From the NCBI GenBank assembly GCA_025531455.1, contig JAMYHL010000038.1:310001-374000 (forward strand): DNA of 64,000 nucleotides, written 5' to 3'. The stretch comes from Apiotrichum sp. Y4204. Lineage: Eukaryota > Basidiomycota > Tremellomycetes > Trichosporonales > Trichosporonaceae. Positions 32,705-44,070 of the stretch are shown piece by piece; within the stretch, counting starts at the first letter, position 1; the number at the start of each line of letters is the position of its first letter. The notes under the pieces were generated by a model. It was given only the letters and a program-made list of their open reading frames with translations, had not been told where the DNA came from and did not search any database. The translations under genes and the position numbers were made by a program.

Positions 32705-34943
32705 AGTTATTGTATGTCCACCGCAGGACACTTAGAGTATTCTTCTCATGACTCGGGTCACTTTGGCCATGTCCTTCACGTTCACGAAGACCCACGTGAT
32801 TGAGCTGTGCGAACGCGACGAGGGAGCGGGGTACTTGTCTTCCTCCTGTCTTCCTATGTGATCAATACTTCACCGTCATCCGACGTCCCATTCATCAGCC
32901 CACCGCATGCCCACACCTCAACCCTCCCCTTTCAAAGCTTCCCACATCGGCGGTTTTTTTGCCTCTGCTATATCATAGGCTCAAAGTGCTTTTGTGCGGA
33001 TGTGATCTGTATAACAGAAGATATGAATCTTAGATGAGATGACCGTCACCCCCAATGACGTAACGACCAAAATGTACTCCGCTGGATGTTATCTGCGCTC
33101 GCCACCGTACAGTTGACGACAAGTCAGTGGAGGATTATTTGGTACGTAGTAGTAATACCATCGCCTATACCAGACAATCGCGCGTGAAGACGTTCCTGAT
33201 CGTCTGATTGTCATCTGATCGTCGTCTGATCGTCTAGATCGTCGCTCGTGGCAATTGTCTAACACAACTAATAGGTGAAGTAGCGCGCAGAATCTAATCG
33301 AGAAGTGGCCGAAACCCCAAAACGCCGAACTCTGCACTTTACTGTATACTCTGTGGGCTGGTGCGGGTGCGCCTCGTTGGCACGTGTGAACGCGTGCCAC
33401 AGCGGTCAGCAGCGCGGAGAGGCGGAGACTCGGAGAGGCAGATAGTCGCCGCCAGCGTCGCGCGACGCATTAGCCGGCGGTGAGTAGAAAGGTACGGAGT
33501 AACGGGTAGACGGAGCGGGATGGGCTCCGGGGGTCGCAGGAGAGGACAGCCCGGCGAGGAGGGGCAGGCACTTGAACAAGGTGTGCAAGGCACACACCCA
33601 TCGACCTTGCGTTGCAGCTGTGGCGGGGTTACGGCACCGTTTTCAAGCACACGAGATGGACATGCATCAGACCCATCAGCACACTCGAATCGAACAATGG
33701 GGACATGGAAACACCGGAGACAATGTCGGGGATCTGGGGAACACTTCTAAGACACTTTTCTTCCGCAGTTTACCATTACTCTCAGCGAGTTATCCGCGGC
33801 TGGCAGAACGGCAGACGGCAGAATGGCAGACGGCAGAACGGCAGACGGCAGACGGTAGATGGCAGACAGCCGATGGCGCGATGGCTGAGCTGGCTAGTCC
33901 GGCATCATCTCAAGATCTCAAACTTCACCTCGGCACATCCATGACGATCAATGGCCAATGAGTCCAGGCCAGTCTTGGCTAGTCAGCTGCCGATGCGGAA
34001 CCAAACAGCAAATGCGCGTCCTCATGCCCTTATGCCCTCAGCTTGGAGCTTTCAGAGCTTGATCCAATTGCTCAGCTCCATGCAGCAGCGCAGCCGCAGT
34101 CGCCACGGCCAGCTGATCTACAATGTCGCGCCTATTCCGAGTTACGGCGCGGTTGCCGGCACGATGGCCAAGAGATGACGAGAGCAAATGGAGTAGTATT
34201 AATGGAAAGCAGCCAGAGGACCCTGGCTGCAGTTGGCTGATGCCAGGCATGTCTCGGATGCCCCAACTGGCAGCTGGCCAGCTGGTTTGTGCTTATACAG
34301 TAAGCTTTGGTATGTTGTTGTGTCAGTGACGGCAAACCTTCCGACATAGGCATAGGATTGTAGGCTATCCTTGGATTGTTCGCGTTTGCCGAGGAACAAA
34401 TCCCCGCCAGCAAAGGCCGGCGAGACGGCTGTCTGTGGATCGCTCTCGCCGCTGAGCAATCGCTACTTTTTGAATGCCATATTTGGGTGCTTGCGAGCTT
34501 GTGAGCTTGCGGGAGAGTTGGTTTGTCGCGTGTGAACTGCGTTTACTGCAATCTGAACAAGTTGCGCAGTGGCCACACGCCATCACTGTGCGCTCTGTGC
34601 AGCGCGCCAGTGGGCTCGGATTCCGTGCCTCTTTATCTCGTGCTCTTGTTGCCGTCGCCCCCCAAACGCCCGCCAGGAACCTTCCGAGTCACACACCGCT
34701 GATCCTTCTCGGGCCCGACCCGACTCATCGACGGGGACGGAGGCCGTGGGCCGTGGGACACAAAACACACGAAGAGTACATCCAAAGTCCGCTGGCCGCC
34801 GTGCTCCACACGACACCAATGTCGCCGACACTTTGTCGTTGACACTTACTTCTTTCTTGATCACTACAAGACACCATCAGCCACAATTGGCGAGTCAGTC
34901 ACCCTGCTACAACATTATCGTACCGCCCAGCGACACTGGCGCC
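32705..34943. other. 2.2 kb interval between paralogues B and C
   Basis: No gene is supported. It holds a GGCAGAC-type minisatellite (33802-33870) and a run of TGATCGTC-rich sequence (about 33196-33245). From about 34600 the DNA becomes pyrimidine-rich, consistent with the leader of paralogue C. Confidence 0.5.
33802..33870 (+). repeat. GGCAGAC minisatellite
   Basis: About nine tandem units alternating GGCAGAC, GGCAGAAC and GGCAGAAT in non-coding DNA between paralogues B and C. Confidence 0.85.
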
Positions 34944-37043
34944 ATGGGCTTCAACAACCGGAATGATCCGCCGTCATACCGCGAGGCCATGCGGATGCCC
35001 ACCACTGTGCCCGAGATGCAGAGACAGCCGCCGCCGGTCGAGTACGACGAGTGGGTCGTACACGCCGATGACGGCGAGCTGCGCGCCGCCCTCCGCGAGC
35101 TGCATATAAAAGGGGACAGTGACACCGTGCGCACGGCGTCGCCCGACAGTCTGGGAGAGCGGAGTGGGCGGGGAGACCGTGCCAGCGTGGGAAGCATGAG
35201 AAGCATGGCGAGCATGAGCAGCCTGACCAACGCCGCGAGTTCAAGTACATCAAACCTCCGCATCGCGACCTCTGGCACCATGGCGCCGCCGTCCCCGGCC
35301 CCGATGATGCGGTCGTTCTCGGCCCAGTCGATGATGCCGGACTTTGCGCCACCCCACTCGTTCTCCCCCGCACCTCTGTCGTCTTCCCCCGCCTCTGATA
35401 TGACAGGTCGCCGGACGTCATGTATTCCAGACGCGTACGGAGACCCATATCCCTCCCCATATGATACAAGAGACCGCCGCTTCCGCCCACCGTCGACACA
35501 GGCCCATCCCCAGAGCCCCAGCGTGAGGACAGCTCGCTCGCCGTCAGCCCCGGTCGTCCCTCACTCCCTCCCTTCCGTGGTGCCCAAACCCCAACCTCGC
35601 CACACGTATCCCAAGCCGTTGCCAGTGCAGGAGGAGTGCCCCCCGTCAGGGTACTCCAACTGGGAGTACACGACGCTCTTCTCGCGCAGTCCGCGAGAGC
35701 TACAATTTGGTTCTGGTCCATACGGGCTAGGAATGGGTACGTCCTCTGGCCCGACAGTGCCAGGAGCACCGAACCCTGCCAACACCGGATCACGGACGTC
35801 CATATCGTCCTACTCTACTACCTATTCCACGAGCTCATATCCGCGTCGTGCCCACCGCGAGAGCTCGCACTCGACCATCTCGGTCCAGCAATTTGCCACC
35901 TCTCCATTGTCGTCGCCTCCGATTCCGCTCCCCACTCCTTCCTCGGTTTCCAGCACGTCCTCGCCGGCTCCTCCAGCCTCGCCGCGCCAATCCATCCCAA
36001 GCCGCGGGTCTCTGGCAAACACCGGTCCCGCGCCTCTCCCCCCCGGCGCAGCTGCACCGCACCCCGTCAGCATCCCAATACCTAAGCAGCGCACCGCCCC
36101 AGGCGCGGCTCATCCTCCTCCGCGTCCGGTGTCGCCAATGTCTCCAGCTCCTTCCCTGTCAATCGACACCTCGAATCCTGTTAACCAGAGTTCTCCCCCC
36201 GCAACGCGTCCACCACGCTTCGCAGCCATCACGTTGTCCGGGGCGAACCGCCTGTGCGGAATGGGTCTGCCGTCTGTACTGCGCCGCCTCATCTCAGAAG
36301 AGCTCGTCCGCGCGGGTATCCGCAACTTCTCGGACGTCATGCCCGGTGTTGTCGAGTGGACGATTGATGGAAACCCATGTGAGTGGCCCTCAGCTGTTCC
36401 CAATTTTGCGGCTCAGCGGGGTGACTGTCGAAAAGCAGGACTGACTCGCAGGGCATGATCCGGAAGAAGGTCTGCGCGCTCGTCGGATCGTCAAGCGCAT
36501 TGTGGCGACTCTCTCTATCGCTGGCTGGCAGCTCATGACGGCTGCGGACTTGAGTGGGCGGGAATCAGAGAAGGACACGCTTGTGTTCCGTGAGGGCGTT
36601 CCCCGCAAGCGCGACTTCTTTTCCATCGCGTTTGCTGGAGAGGACCGCATACTTATCATTGATCCGCCACCTGCCGTGCGGGCCAAGTTCATTGAAGTAG
36701 TTGAGGTAAGTGCAATTTGGAGGACGACTCACACCACTCAGTCGCTGACTCTCCCAGAAATGGCCGCGCGGGCTGCAGGACTGCAGCGAAAAGTCGAGAG
36801 GCTGCATCGAGGCGACGCTGGCCGGTGCGTCGTGGGGCGGAGGGACGCACATGACCTGCCTGTCGCGCCTGCTTGTCCTCGAGCTACTGGCCGTGATGGA
36901 GGGCATAGGTTATGAGCTGGCGGCGAGCGTGAGCGTTAATAAGGGACGGACGGGAAACTCTGCATCGGAGGGTGAGTCCATTCTTGTCGGTTTCTGCTGA
37001 TCTTCCAGTTGACTCATGGATCTTCGCATCAAAAGTGGGATAG
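34944..37043 (+). CDS. paralogue C of the PPxY / double W-domain family, long disordered N terminus
   Basis: Exons: 34944-36378, 36452-36705, 36758-36971 and 37009-37043 (645 residues). It starts MGFNNRNDPPSYREAM with a PPxY motif, followed by about 410 Ser/Pro-rich disordered residues. Repeat 1 begins near 430: RFAAITLSGANRLCGMGLP, VVEWTIDGNPWHDPEEG, RRIVKRIVATLSIAGWQLM and DTLVFREG. Repeat 2: FFSIAFAGEDRILIIDPPP, KWPRGLQD, TLAGASW, LLVLELLAVMEGIGYELA and VDSWIFASKVG at the very C terminus. The three introns match paralogue B in position and phase. The disordered arm has many SP/TP sites that could be phosphorylated (inference). It converges on the DUF836 gene (183 bp between stops). The function is unknown. 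Confidence 0.8.
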
Positions 37044-37226
37044 AAATCACTCTCAATCTGAAGGATAGAACTTGTATTGCCATCGTTGTAATTGTATCGT
37101 ACGCGTTCATGGACTTTATGCAAAATCTGTATTGTATGACATGCTGAGTTTGTGCTCGTCGGGAGCGTCTATAGGTCTAGCGTGCTTCTCTCATCTCTGG
37201 TTTCGACGATATCGGTCTCGGGTGCC

Positions 37227-37729
37227 TCAGCTACTCCCTGATGCCTCCTCCGCCTGGTTGGCGGCATTCCATCTTTCGAGGGCAGCACGCAGCTCGTCCG
37301 CGTTGATCCGGTTCTTCTGGATCCGCTCCCCCTCAAGATGGAGTACGGGCTGGGGTCAGTCAGGCGCCAAGAAGACCGACAGTGAACACGGGGTCTTCAA
37401 GTTATAGTCAAGGCCCCGCCCGCAGAAACTCACGATCTCATACTGGTACAGCCGCCGCCACTTGGCCACTTCGCTCTCGTCCGCGCCCGCGGGCGGGTCG
37501 CGGATGTTCCAGATCTTGATGGCGAAGGGGTGCGTCATGCGAACGATGGCAAGGTCAGTTTTGGCGACCTGCAAGGTGGGGTTAGTATCCGGGAACATGT
37601 GAAGAGTTCGGTGAGAAAAGGACGTGTGAGAATCACACTAGGTCGCGTCATGCCACGAACCTCGCAGAGACCGCACTCTTTCCCCCCGGTGAAGAGCGTG
37701 AGACGGGGAAGACGTGGTCGTGGTGGCAT
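37227..37729 (-). CDS. glutaredoxin-like DUF836 protein
   Basis: Exons: 37729-37661, 37568-37434 and 37349-37227 (108 residues). A thioredoxin-fold protein of the DUF836/glutaredoxin-like family (yeast YDR286C type). LTLFTGGKECGLCEVAK carries the CxxC active-site position, followed by KWRRLYQYEIPVLHLEGERI with the cis-Pro before VLHL, and a C-terminal helix with ADELRAALERW. A basic, Pro-rich start (MPPRPRLPRL) may act as a mitochondrial or nucleolar sorting segment, but this is unproven. The biochemical role is not established in the family; a redox or Fe-S function is assumed from the fold. It is divergent from the Esc2/Rad60-like gene (431 bp). Confidence 0.9.
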
Positions 37730-38160
37730 GGTAGAGATGAGATATTTGTGGGTGCACGCGACGCTCCACAGTTGGTTATGGATGAGAGACAACGAGACGA
37801 GGATCGTTGATTGTGGAGATCTTGTGATCGAGGGGCGACAACTGCGGGGATGGCCGAGGATTGTCGATGAACGGATGGTTGACTGGGTTCACAGTCCACT
37901 TGTCTCGATATCCGGAGATCCGTCCCACAGGCCAAAATAGGTCCCGCCGGCCTTTTTGTCCTTCATCAGCGATCGTCTGCCCCTGCCAAAAACCCCCTGT
38001 CCTGATAATATCACAACAACGGCGACCGAACCAAACAGCCATTTTTACATGCATCCCCATTCCTCCTCCTCTCTTCCTCTCTCACTCTTACCATCAACAC
38101 CTCGGCACGCACTCTTAAACTCCTCGTCTCTCTATTCAACACGGCCACATCGTCTCTACC

Positions 38161-39761
38161 ATGAGCGTCGCTGAGAGGCCTGTCTCCCAGAACGGCAAAC
38201 GAGATGGCATGATAAACTCGGACGAGCTGAGTAGCGATCTCGACTCGGGTAGCGGCAGCGACGACGACCAGCCGCCCATTGTCATCATCGACGATGACAG
38301 CGATGACGACTTCTTTGACCGCCGCAAGACGTTCAAACCGATATCATCTCAAGGTAACTACAATATGTCGTTAGCGCACACCCATGTGATGATGAGCTGA
38401 TCAATTGCAGTGCCCGTTCCTGCGCCGCGCCCCGCTCCGGTGCAGGTTGACAAGGTGGAGGACGACTCTTTTGAGATCGTTCCTCCGGAGTTCATTGACA
38501 CCGAAGTCGAGCTGCCCAAGAAGCGCAAGCGGTCGTCGACTAGGGAACTTCCCGACTGGACACGCATAGATACCCGCAAAACTCGGAAAAGTAGAACTGA
38601 ACGTACCAAGCAAACCGTCATGTGCGTGTCTTTTTCGTGCAAGCCCTTCCTTGACGTTTCCCACTGACAGTGCAGTGAAATATCCGACGACGATGATGAT
38701 CCTGTCTCGTCCAAAACAGTGAAGGGGAAGGGTAAAGCAGTCTCGCCCCCGCCAAAGGATAGATCACCGAGCCTTACCCCACCACCGGAGCTTCCACCTG
38801 AGACGAAGGCTCTTATTCTCGAACGCGTTGAGTGAGTGTCGGCATTGCGAGCCATGGTGACGTTTGGGGTGCCAGATTGGGCGGAGGTTGACCGGCACAT
38901 GCGCCATCAACGACACCGTCGAATTCACCTTCTCCCCCGTCAGTGTGCTAATAGCCCAGGGCCTTCTTCAGAGACAGTGACGAGGACGCTATGCGGAGAG
39001 CCAAGGAGGAGGCTGAGGCCCGAGGGCAGCTGGAGACCGGACCGCCCCGCTCAGATTCCGGACCCAAGTGGCGCATCTATGTCAAAATGGTCGCCAGTGA
39101 CGAGCGCAGGACGACCGGCAGTGAGCGAGCCTTATCTGAGTATGAAAAGCCGCGAGTTGTTCATATCAGTCCCGTAAGTGTTTCGCCAATGCGTTGAGCT
39201 GACAGGTCCAGGATGAGCCGCTGCAACTCATAGTGGACACGATTGCTCATACCTTGGGCAAGGATTCCGAGAACCTCGTTTTTGCTCGCAGCGGTGGTCG
39301 CCGGGTTTTTGTGTTATCCCAGACACCGAGGGATCTTGACCTTTTCGATACAGCCGAGCTCTGTACGTCTGACAGTAGCTTTGTGCGCTGACATCTCAGT
39401 TGGATATGAGAAGCCTGTGTGGCTGGAGATTGCGAGGAAGAAGGAGGAACAGCTTGCTCGTTTACTTGATAGCGAGTCTCGACCGAGTATCCCGTCGTCA
39501 CCTATTTCGGACTCGCCAGAACCGGAAGCTGCGGCATCTGACAAGATCAAGGTCAAACTCCGCGGCGCTGCTGGTGAAGCGCTACTCAGCTCGAGCATAT
39601 CCACTACCATGTCCGCCATTCTTCAGTGGTATGCGTCCAAGTTCAGTTTGGATGCTTCGAAGCTCAGGATCTCGTTCGACGGTGAACGCGCTCAGGGCAC
39701 TGACACACTGGAGAGCCTGGACGTGGAGGACATGGACATTGTTGATGTTGAAGTGGTGTGA
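38161..39761 (+). CDS. Esc2/Rad60/NIP45-like protein with SUMO-like domains
   Basis: Exons: 38161-38353, 38411-38621, 38676-38831, 38960-39173, 39212-39362 and 39400-39761 (428 residues). RENi-family proteins carry two SUMO-like domains and guard genome stability by steering the Smc5-6 complex, Ubc9 and structure-specific nucleases. The C-terminal domain is clear: KIKVKLRG, TTMSAILQWYASKF, LRISFDGERAQGTDTLESL and MDIVDVEV. The first domain (about 228-310) is weaker: WRIYVKMVASDE, PLQLIVDTIAHTLG and LVFARSGGRRV. The acidic N terminus holds two SUMO-interaction-like motifs, IVIIDDDSDDD (about residues 40-50) and VIEISDDDDD (about 134-143). PKKRKR is a nuclear signal. An alternative acceptor for exon 5 lies 6 nt upstream. 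Confidence 0.85.
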
Positions 39762-40072
39762 ACCACGACGATGATATGTGGGAAGTTTCTGTCAGAACCA
39801 CGAGTGTTTGTATTCCTTAGTTCCATTGTAGTCCTGTCAACCAGCATGCATGCATCAGGAGATCACGGTATTGTATGATGCATGTTGTATCGTTCAACAG
39901 AGCAGCACGCTGTGTCATTGCTCAGCACCGTCAACTATTGTGCAGGGGAAGCCGCTTCAAGCAGTCATTCACCTCTACATTATTCTTTCCCATACGACTG
40001 CGCCCGGCCCGTATCGGCTCGCGCTCACGAAGGTTACTGCCGCATGTCCGCAGCTGACGCCCGAATCCCATC

Positions 40073-41036
40073 TTAATCAAGCACCATCTCACCCACGACT
40101 CCGAGCAGCCCCGGCTCGCCGTCATGGTCGTCCTTGGCTGCCTCGGCACCAGCCGCCGCCGCAGCAGCAGCCGCAGCCGCAGCGGGGTCATTGGGGTTCG
40201 GCACGGTCGGGTCGAGGAAGGGACGAATGGCGGAAGTGAGGTCCGCGGGTGAGATGCCCAGGGTGTTGGCCAAGCGCGTAATCTGGGACTCGATGGACTG
40301 AGTGTGAGCAAAGGTCAAAGAAAAGGCCTGGAGCGCAGACCGTGTGAGATGCACGGTACCTACCTCCTTCTTCCCGCCGGCCCCACCCTTCCGGGCACCA
40401 TCAGCACCCGTCTTCCCCTGCTCCTTAACCGCGCTGTCGGCAGCCATCTGCGCAAGCTGTCCGGGGTTCATCGCGGCCGGGGTCGCGCGAGTGCCCGTCA
40501 TGAGGTTCCAGTATCCACCGGCATCGGACGCCCAGACGGTCACGCGCCAGATGTAGAAGGCCGCGAGCACGCCGAGTCCCGCGACGAGATACGTGAGGCT
40601 GGTGTGAGATGGGAACTTGATATTCTGGGACTCGGGACTCACAGACGCGTCATGGGAACATCCTTGAGCGGCGGCTTGACTTGCGGCTTGTTGCGGGGGA
40701 CGCTCTTGCCCGGGTCCATGGAGAGCGAGGCGCTACGTGTCAGTCTGTGCTGGTGCGGAATGAAAAGGGCAGCAAAGCATCGATAGTCTCCCAATAGATG
40801 AGAAAAAGAATCGCGTTTCTTCGTGCAAGACGTGCACCTCCAGGCTCAACCAGTGCATTTAATCCTCCAATGAGCCATGGAGAGACAATGAGATGACCAG
40901 ATGTCAAGGAGAGAGACTCTGAGAATCACGATGATTTCCACGTCGCAAGCTGCTCTGTGCCCAGGGGATGCGAATCCAACACTCACGGGTTCTTCTTCTC
41001 ATCCTGCACTGCCTGGTCTGCAAGTCTCTCTGCCAT
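40073..41036 (-). CDS. small single-span membrane protein, unknown
   Basis: Exons: 41036-40987, 40732-40643, 40598-40364 and 40297-40073 (199 residues). A basic N-terminal arm (KSVPRNKPQVKPPLKDV) precedes one strong transmembrane helix, LTYLVAGLGVLAAFYIWRVTVW (about 48-68). After a Gly/Lys-rich linker comes an amphipathic segment, ESQITRLANTLGISPADLTSAI, that reads like a small helical binding motif, then a run of more than ten alanines and an acidic end. The last intron (66 nt) is in frame and free of stops, so retention would add 22 residues. The basic-before-helix layout suggests a tail-in-cytosol or mitochondrial/ER membrane protein. The family is not recognised. Confidence 0.7.
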
Positions 41037-42311
41037 TTTGGATAAACGGGGTGGTGGGTGTCGGTAGAGCGAGTCCAGTAGATGTTAATAGAGGTAAAAG
41101 TAGATGCGAAAGCCTTGAAGCAATCTGTCGTCTGGTAAAAGAGATGAATATATAATCGGAAGCTCGCAGCTAGGTTGTGTCTGCCAGCTGGGGTGGGGAA
41201 TGCTCTCGGTTGCGCGGTTTCTCCGCGTTGTGACGCGTGCACCCCTGCCTTGTTCTCTCTGAGCTCTGTGCCTACTACGCAGGCTGAGTGTGATGCTCTG
41301 CATTGCTGTCTTGTGTGGACAAGAAGGCATAAGCGCATCACCAAGACGTCATCTCCCCGCGCGGTCCTTGTCCCGTTTTGCTACACAGCGCTGCCTCGAA
41401 AGCTCCCAGGCTCCAAGCTCCTTGCTGTTCTTGCTGGCATGTTGGCCATACGCAGACTGGAGGACTGTGACGTCACAGCTTGAGGGGTGTTACGTCAATG
41501 GACTTGAAAAGTGGGTGGGTCTGCCGTTGATATACACATAATTATAAGAAGGGCTACCCATTCTTTGTTGCTTATCAGTGGCAAATCGGTAATCTTCTCA
41601 AGTGTTCTGATCAGGTGCAGCTGGAATCTCGTGATCACCGTCTGAGGGGGGGGGGGGGGGAGGTTGGGGGAGGGCTGGCCGGATGGTGCCGATGGCCGAC
41701 GAGCTGACGAAGTCTCTACTCGCTAACATACCTCTCTCTTGCAGCATACACAGCCAGAGCTATAGAGAGCTAACAGCCAACGGTGTGAACGTGGTCGCAA
41801 GCCCACAACCACTAGCTCACGAGCTCACGAGTCGCTTCGGCAACGCAAGCCAGTGCTCTCGGCTCCCTTGTCCACCATCCACCACATCCACGCAACCCGG
41901 CATCTTTCAACGACACGCCCGCACGTTCCAACACGGCCTGATCCCCGGGAAACACACGTTGCGACATCGGCATCGCACGCGCCTCGTCTGAAGACAGACA
42001 AGGAATATTTCGGGGGTCAAAACTCGTTATCTTGACCTGTCGAACAGTCTCGTCATTCTTCTTTCACCCCGTCTCGTATTACCTCCACTCGCCCCTTATT
42101 GAGCCCACAGAATTGCCACCCAGCTCTTCTGGCTTTCTGCGGCGGTAGTCAAGCACACACTCTCACGTTCCCAACACAGGTCCGGAGCTCCATCCACCTT
42201 ACTCATTCCAATCCACGAACCACAGCCCGCGCATCTCACATCGTCGACCTCGCCACACTGACGCCGCTAACCTCGTCTCCGCCGCCGCCACCCCCGCCGC
42301 CAGGACCGAAC
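41037..42311. other. divergent intergenic region with a G15 tract
   Basis: 1.3 kb between divergent starts. A run of about 15 G lies at 41646-41660. The last 250 nt are pyrimidine-rich, as expected for the DUF1776 gene leader. No gene is seen. Confidence 0.5.
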
Positions 42312-44070
42312 ATGCCGCTCGACCTCGGCGCCGTCCTCGACCAGCTCGAGGAGTGGCTCCAGGCTCAGGTCCCGCCCAACCTGCAGGAGCTGCCTGGCAA
42401 GATGCTGGAAACCGTCGAGCGCGTCTCGAATGAGATATGTGAGTCATGATCCGCGATGGCCTGTGGGATACAATGGCCAGTGCCATTTTGCTCAATGGAC
42501 GCCGTCACCTGATGGGCAGAGGTCACTGCAACTTTTAGACCACCATAACACCCTCATTATACCCAGGCTAACCTCAGTCGACTCACTCAGCATGCACGGC
42601 CCTCCCTCCATCTCTATTCCTTTCCCGCCTTTCGGAGGGAAAGAGGCTGCAGCGCCGCTGCCGCCGCCTCCTCCTCCGCCATCCCTGACGAGTAGGGCTT
42701 GCACTCGTGCCGGAACGCTCGTGCGTTCGCACCCGCTGGTGTGCTCAGCTGGCTTTGCCGTTGCCTTGACTGTCGGTGTCGGCACCGTCGGTGTCATCTC
42801 CGGTGTTGGTCCGTTTGCGCCGTACGCGAAGGAGTGGCGGCTCAGACGCCGCTTTGGCACAAGGGGTGTCGTTGAGGATGGCATGCTGAAGGAGGCTGTT
42901 GGTACGTTGGCTCTGAACTGAATCTTTGATCCTCGCTCACCTGCAGTCATCCTTGCTCCGTCTAACACCCCGCCCCTCCTCGTTCCCCTAGCGGCGTCGC
43001 TCCTCAAGGCCGGCTACGTTGTGCTGATTGCGGTCCCGCACGTCAAAGAGGCGGAAGCGGTCGAGCGCCGCCTGTCGGGCCTCGCCGAGAAGTCGGCCCT
43101 CCGCGTTCTCATCTACGACCCAGAAGACCCTGCGACTTTCCCTCCTTTCCATCGTTCACTTCTGGCCACACTCACGCTCCGCTTTGCGGCTCCTGGTTCG
43201 GGGCGTGGAGGGGGATACGCCGCAGGTGACCCATACAACCCGCAACCGTCTCATCTTCCCCACATTCACGCTTTCGTTTCCATGTACCCTCTCAACCCGT
43301 CACCGCCCGTCCAGCCTGGTGCTCTTCCGGCCCTCCCAACACTAGTTGCTCCTGGTTTGGACGGAAAAACACCTAAGCTTATAACACTTTACCCCGCCAC
43401 TTCCGTCCTCACGTCTCCTGATACTTTCGCGTCCCAAGTGCTTTCCAGAAATCACAAGCTTCTTGCGGCGAACCTCGCGGCCTCCTCCAACGCCCGTGTT
43501 GTGTCGGTCTACATCGGCCAGGTGACTCTCCCATCGCTTCCCGCAATTATCACTGAGAGCCGTGCTCTTTCGCGCCGCGAACTGGCCCGCCAGCGTCTGC
43601 GCGAGGCAGCAACGACACCCACGGCAACCTTGTCGCTTTTGCGCGACATGATGGTGGGAGGGGTTTCGTCTGTCTATCGCCGGGTTCTTTACACGTTTGG
43701 CGTCGGCACAGCAGCTCAGGACTACGGCGCATTCGAGTCGCGCTTCCTCTCGATTGTCAAGTCTCGCTGCGGCTCCAACTTCTACTTGGGCCAACGCTCA
43801 TGGCTGCCCACGACGCTTTCCCTGCTTCCCGCACGCGTCCTTCCTCGTGTGACAGCGCTTCTTCCCCCACTCCCCTCCGAGACGGGCCCTGCACCACCCC
43901 CGCCGCCCAAGGCTTTTGCGTCTCGTAGCGCCAGCACGTCGCGGAGCACCTCCTCGTCTGACCACGAGGGTGGAGAGGATCTTGCGTCGTCAATCCACAC
44001 GACCGGCACGAATCAGAGCTCGGCCGACAGCAGTGGCCTCGACGGCAGCTGGGTTGGGCTGGAAGCATAG
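42312..44070 (+). CDS. DUF1776 family protein (SDR-like fold)
   Basis: Exons: 42312-42438, 42578-42901 and 42947-44070 (524 residues). Fungal DUF1776 proteins resemble short-chain dehydrogenases and are often mitochondrial or ER associated; no reaction is established. The N terminus (LDQLEEWLQAQVPPNLQ) is followed by a Pro-rich stretch with PPPPPPP and a hydrophobic segment, AGFAVALTVGVGTVGVISGV (about 125-145), that may be membrane-embedded. The nucleotide-fold-like strand is VILAPSNTPPLLVPLAASLL then AGYVVLIAVPHVKEAE, but the classic TGxxxGxG is absent. The central part contains VYIGQVTLPS and SRRELARQRLRE. The Ser-rich C-terminal 80 residues are disordered. Confidence 0.85.

Noticed and set aside
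33196..33245. TGATCGTC-rich sequence shared in part with 48765-48790
   Set aside because: The shared run is only about 13 nt and low in complexity; not enough to claim a repeat family.
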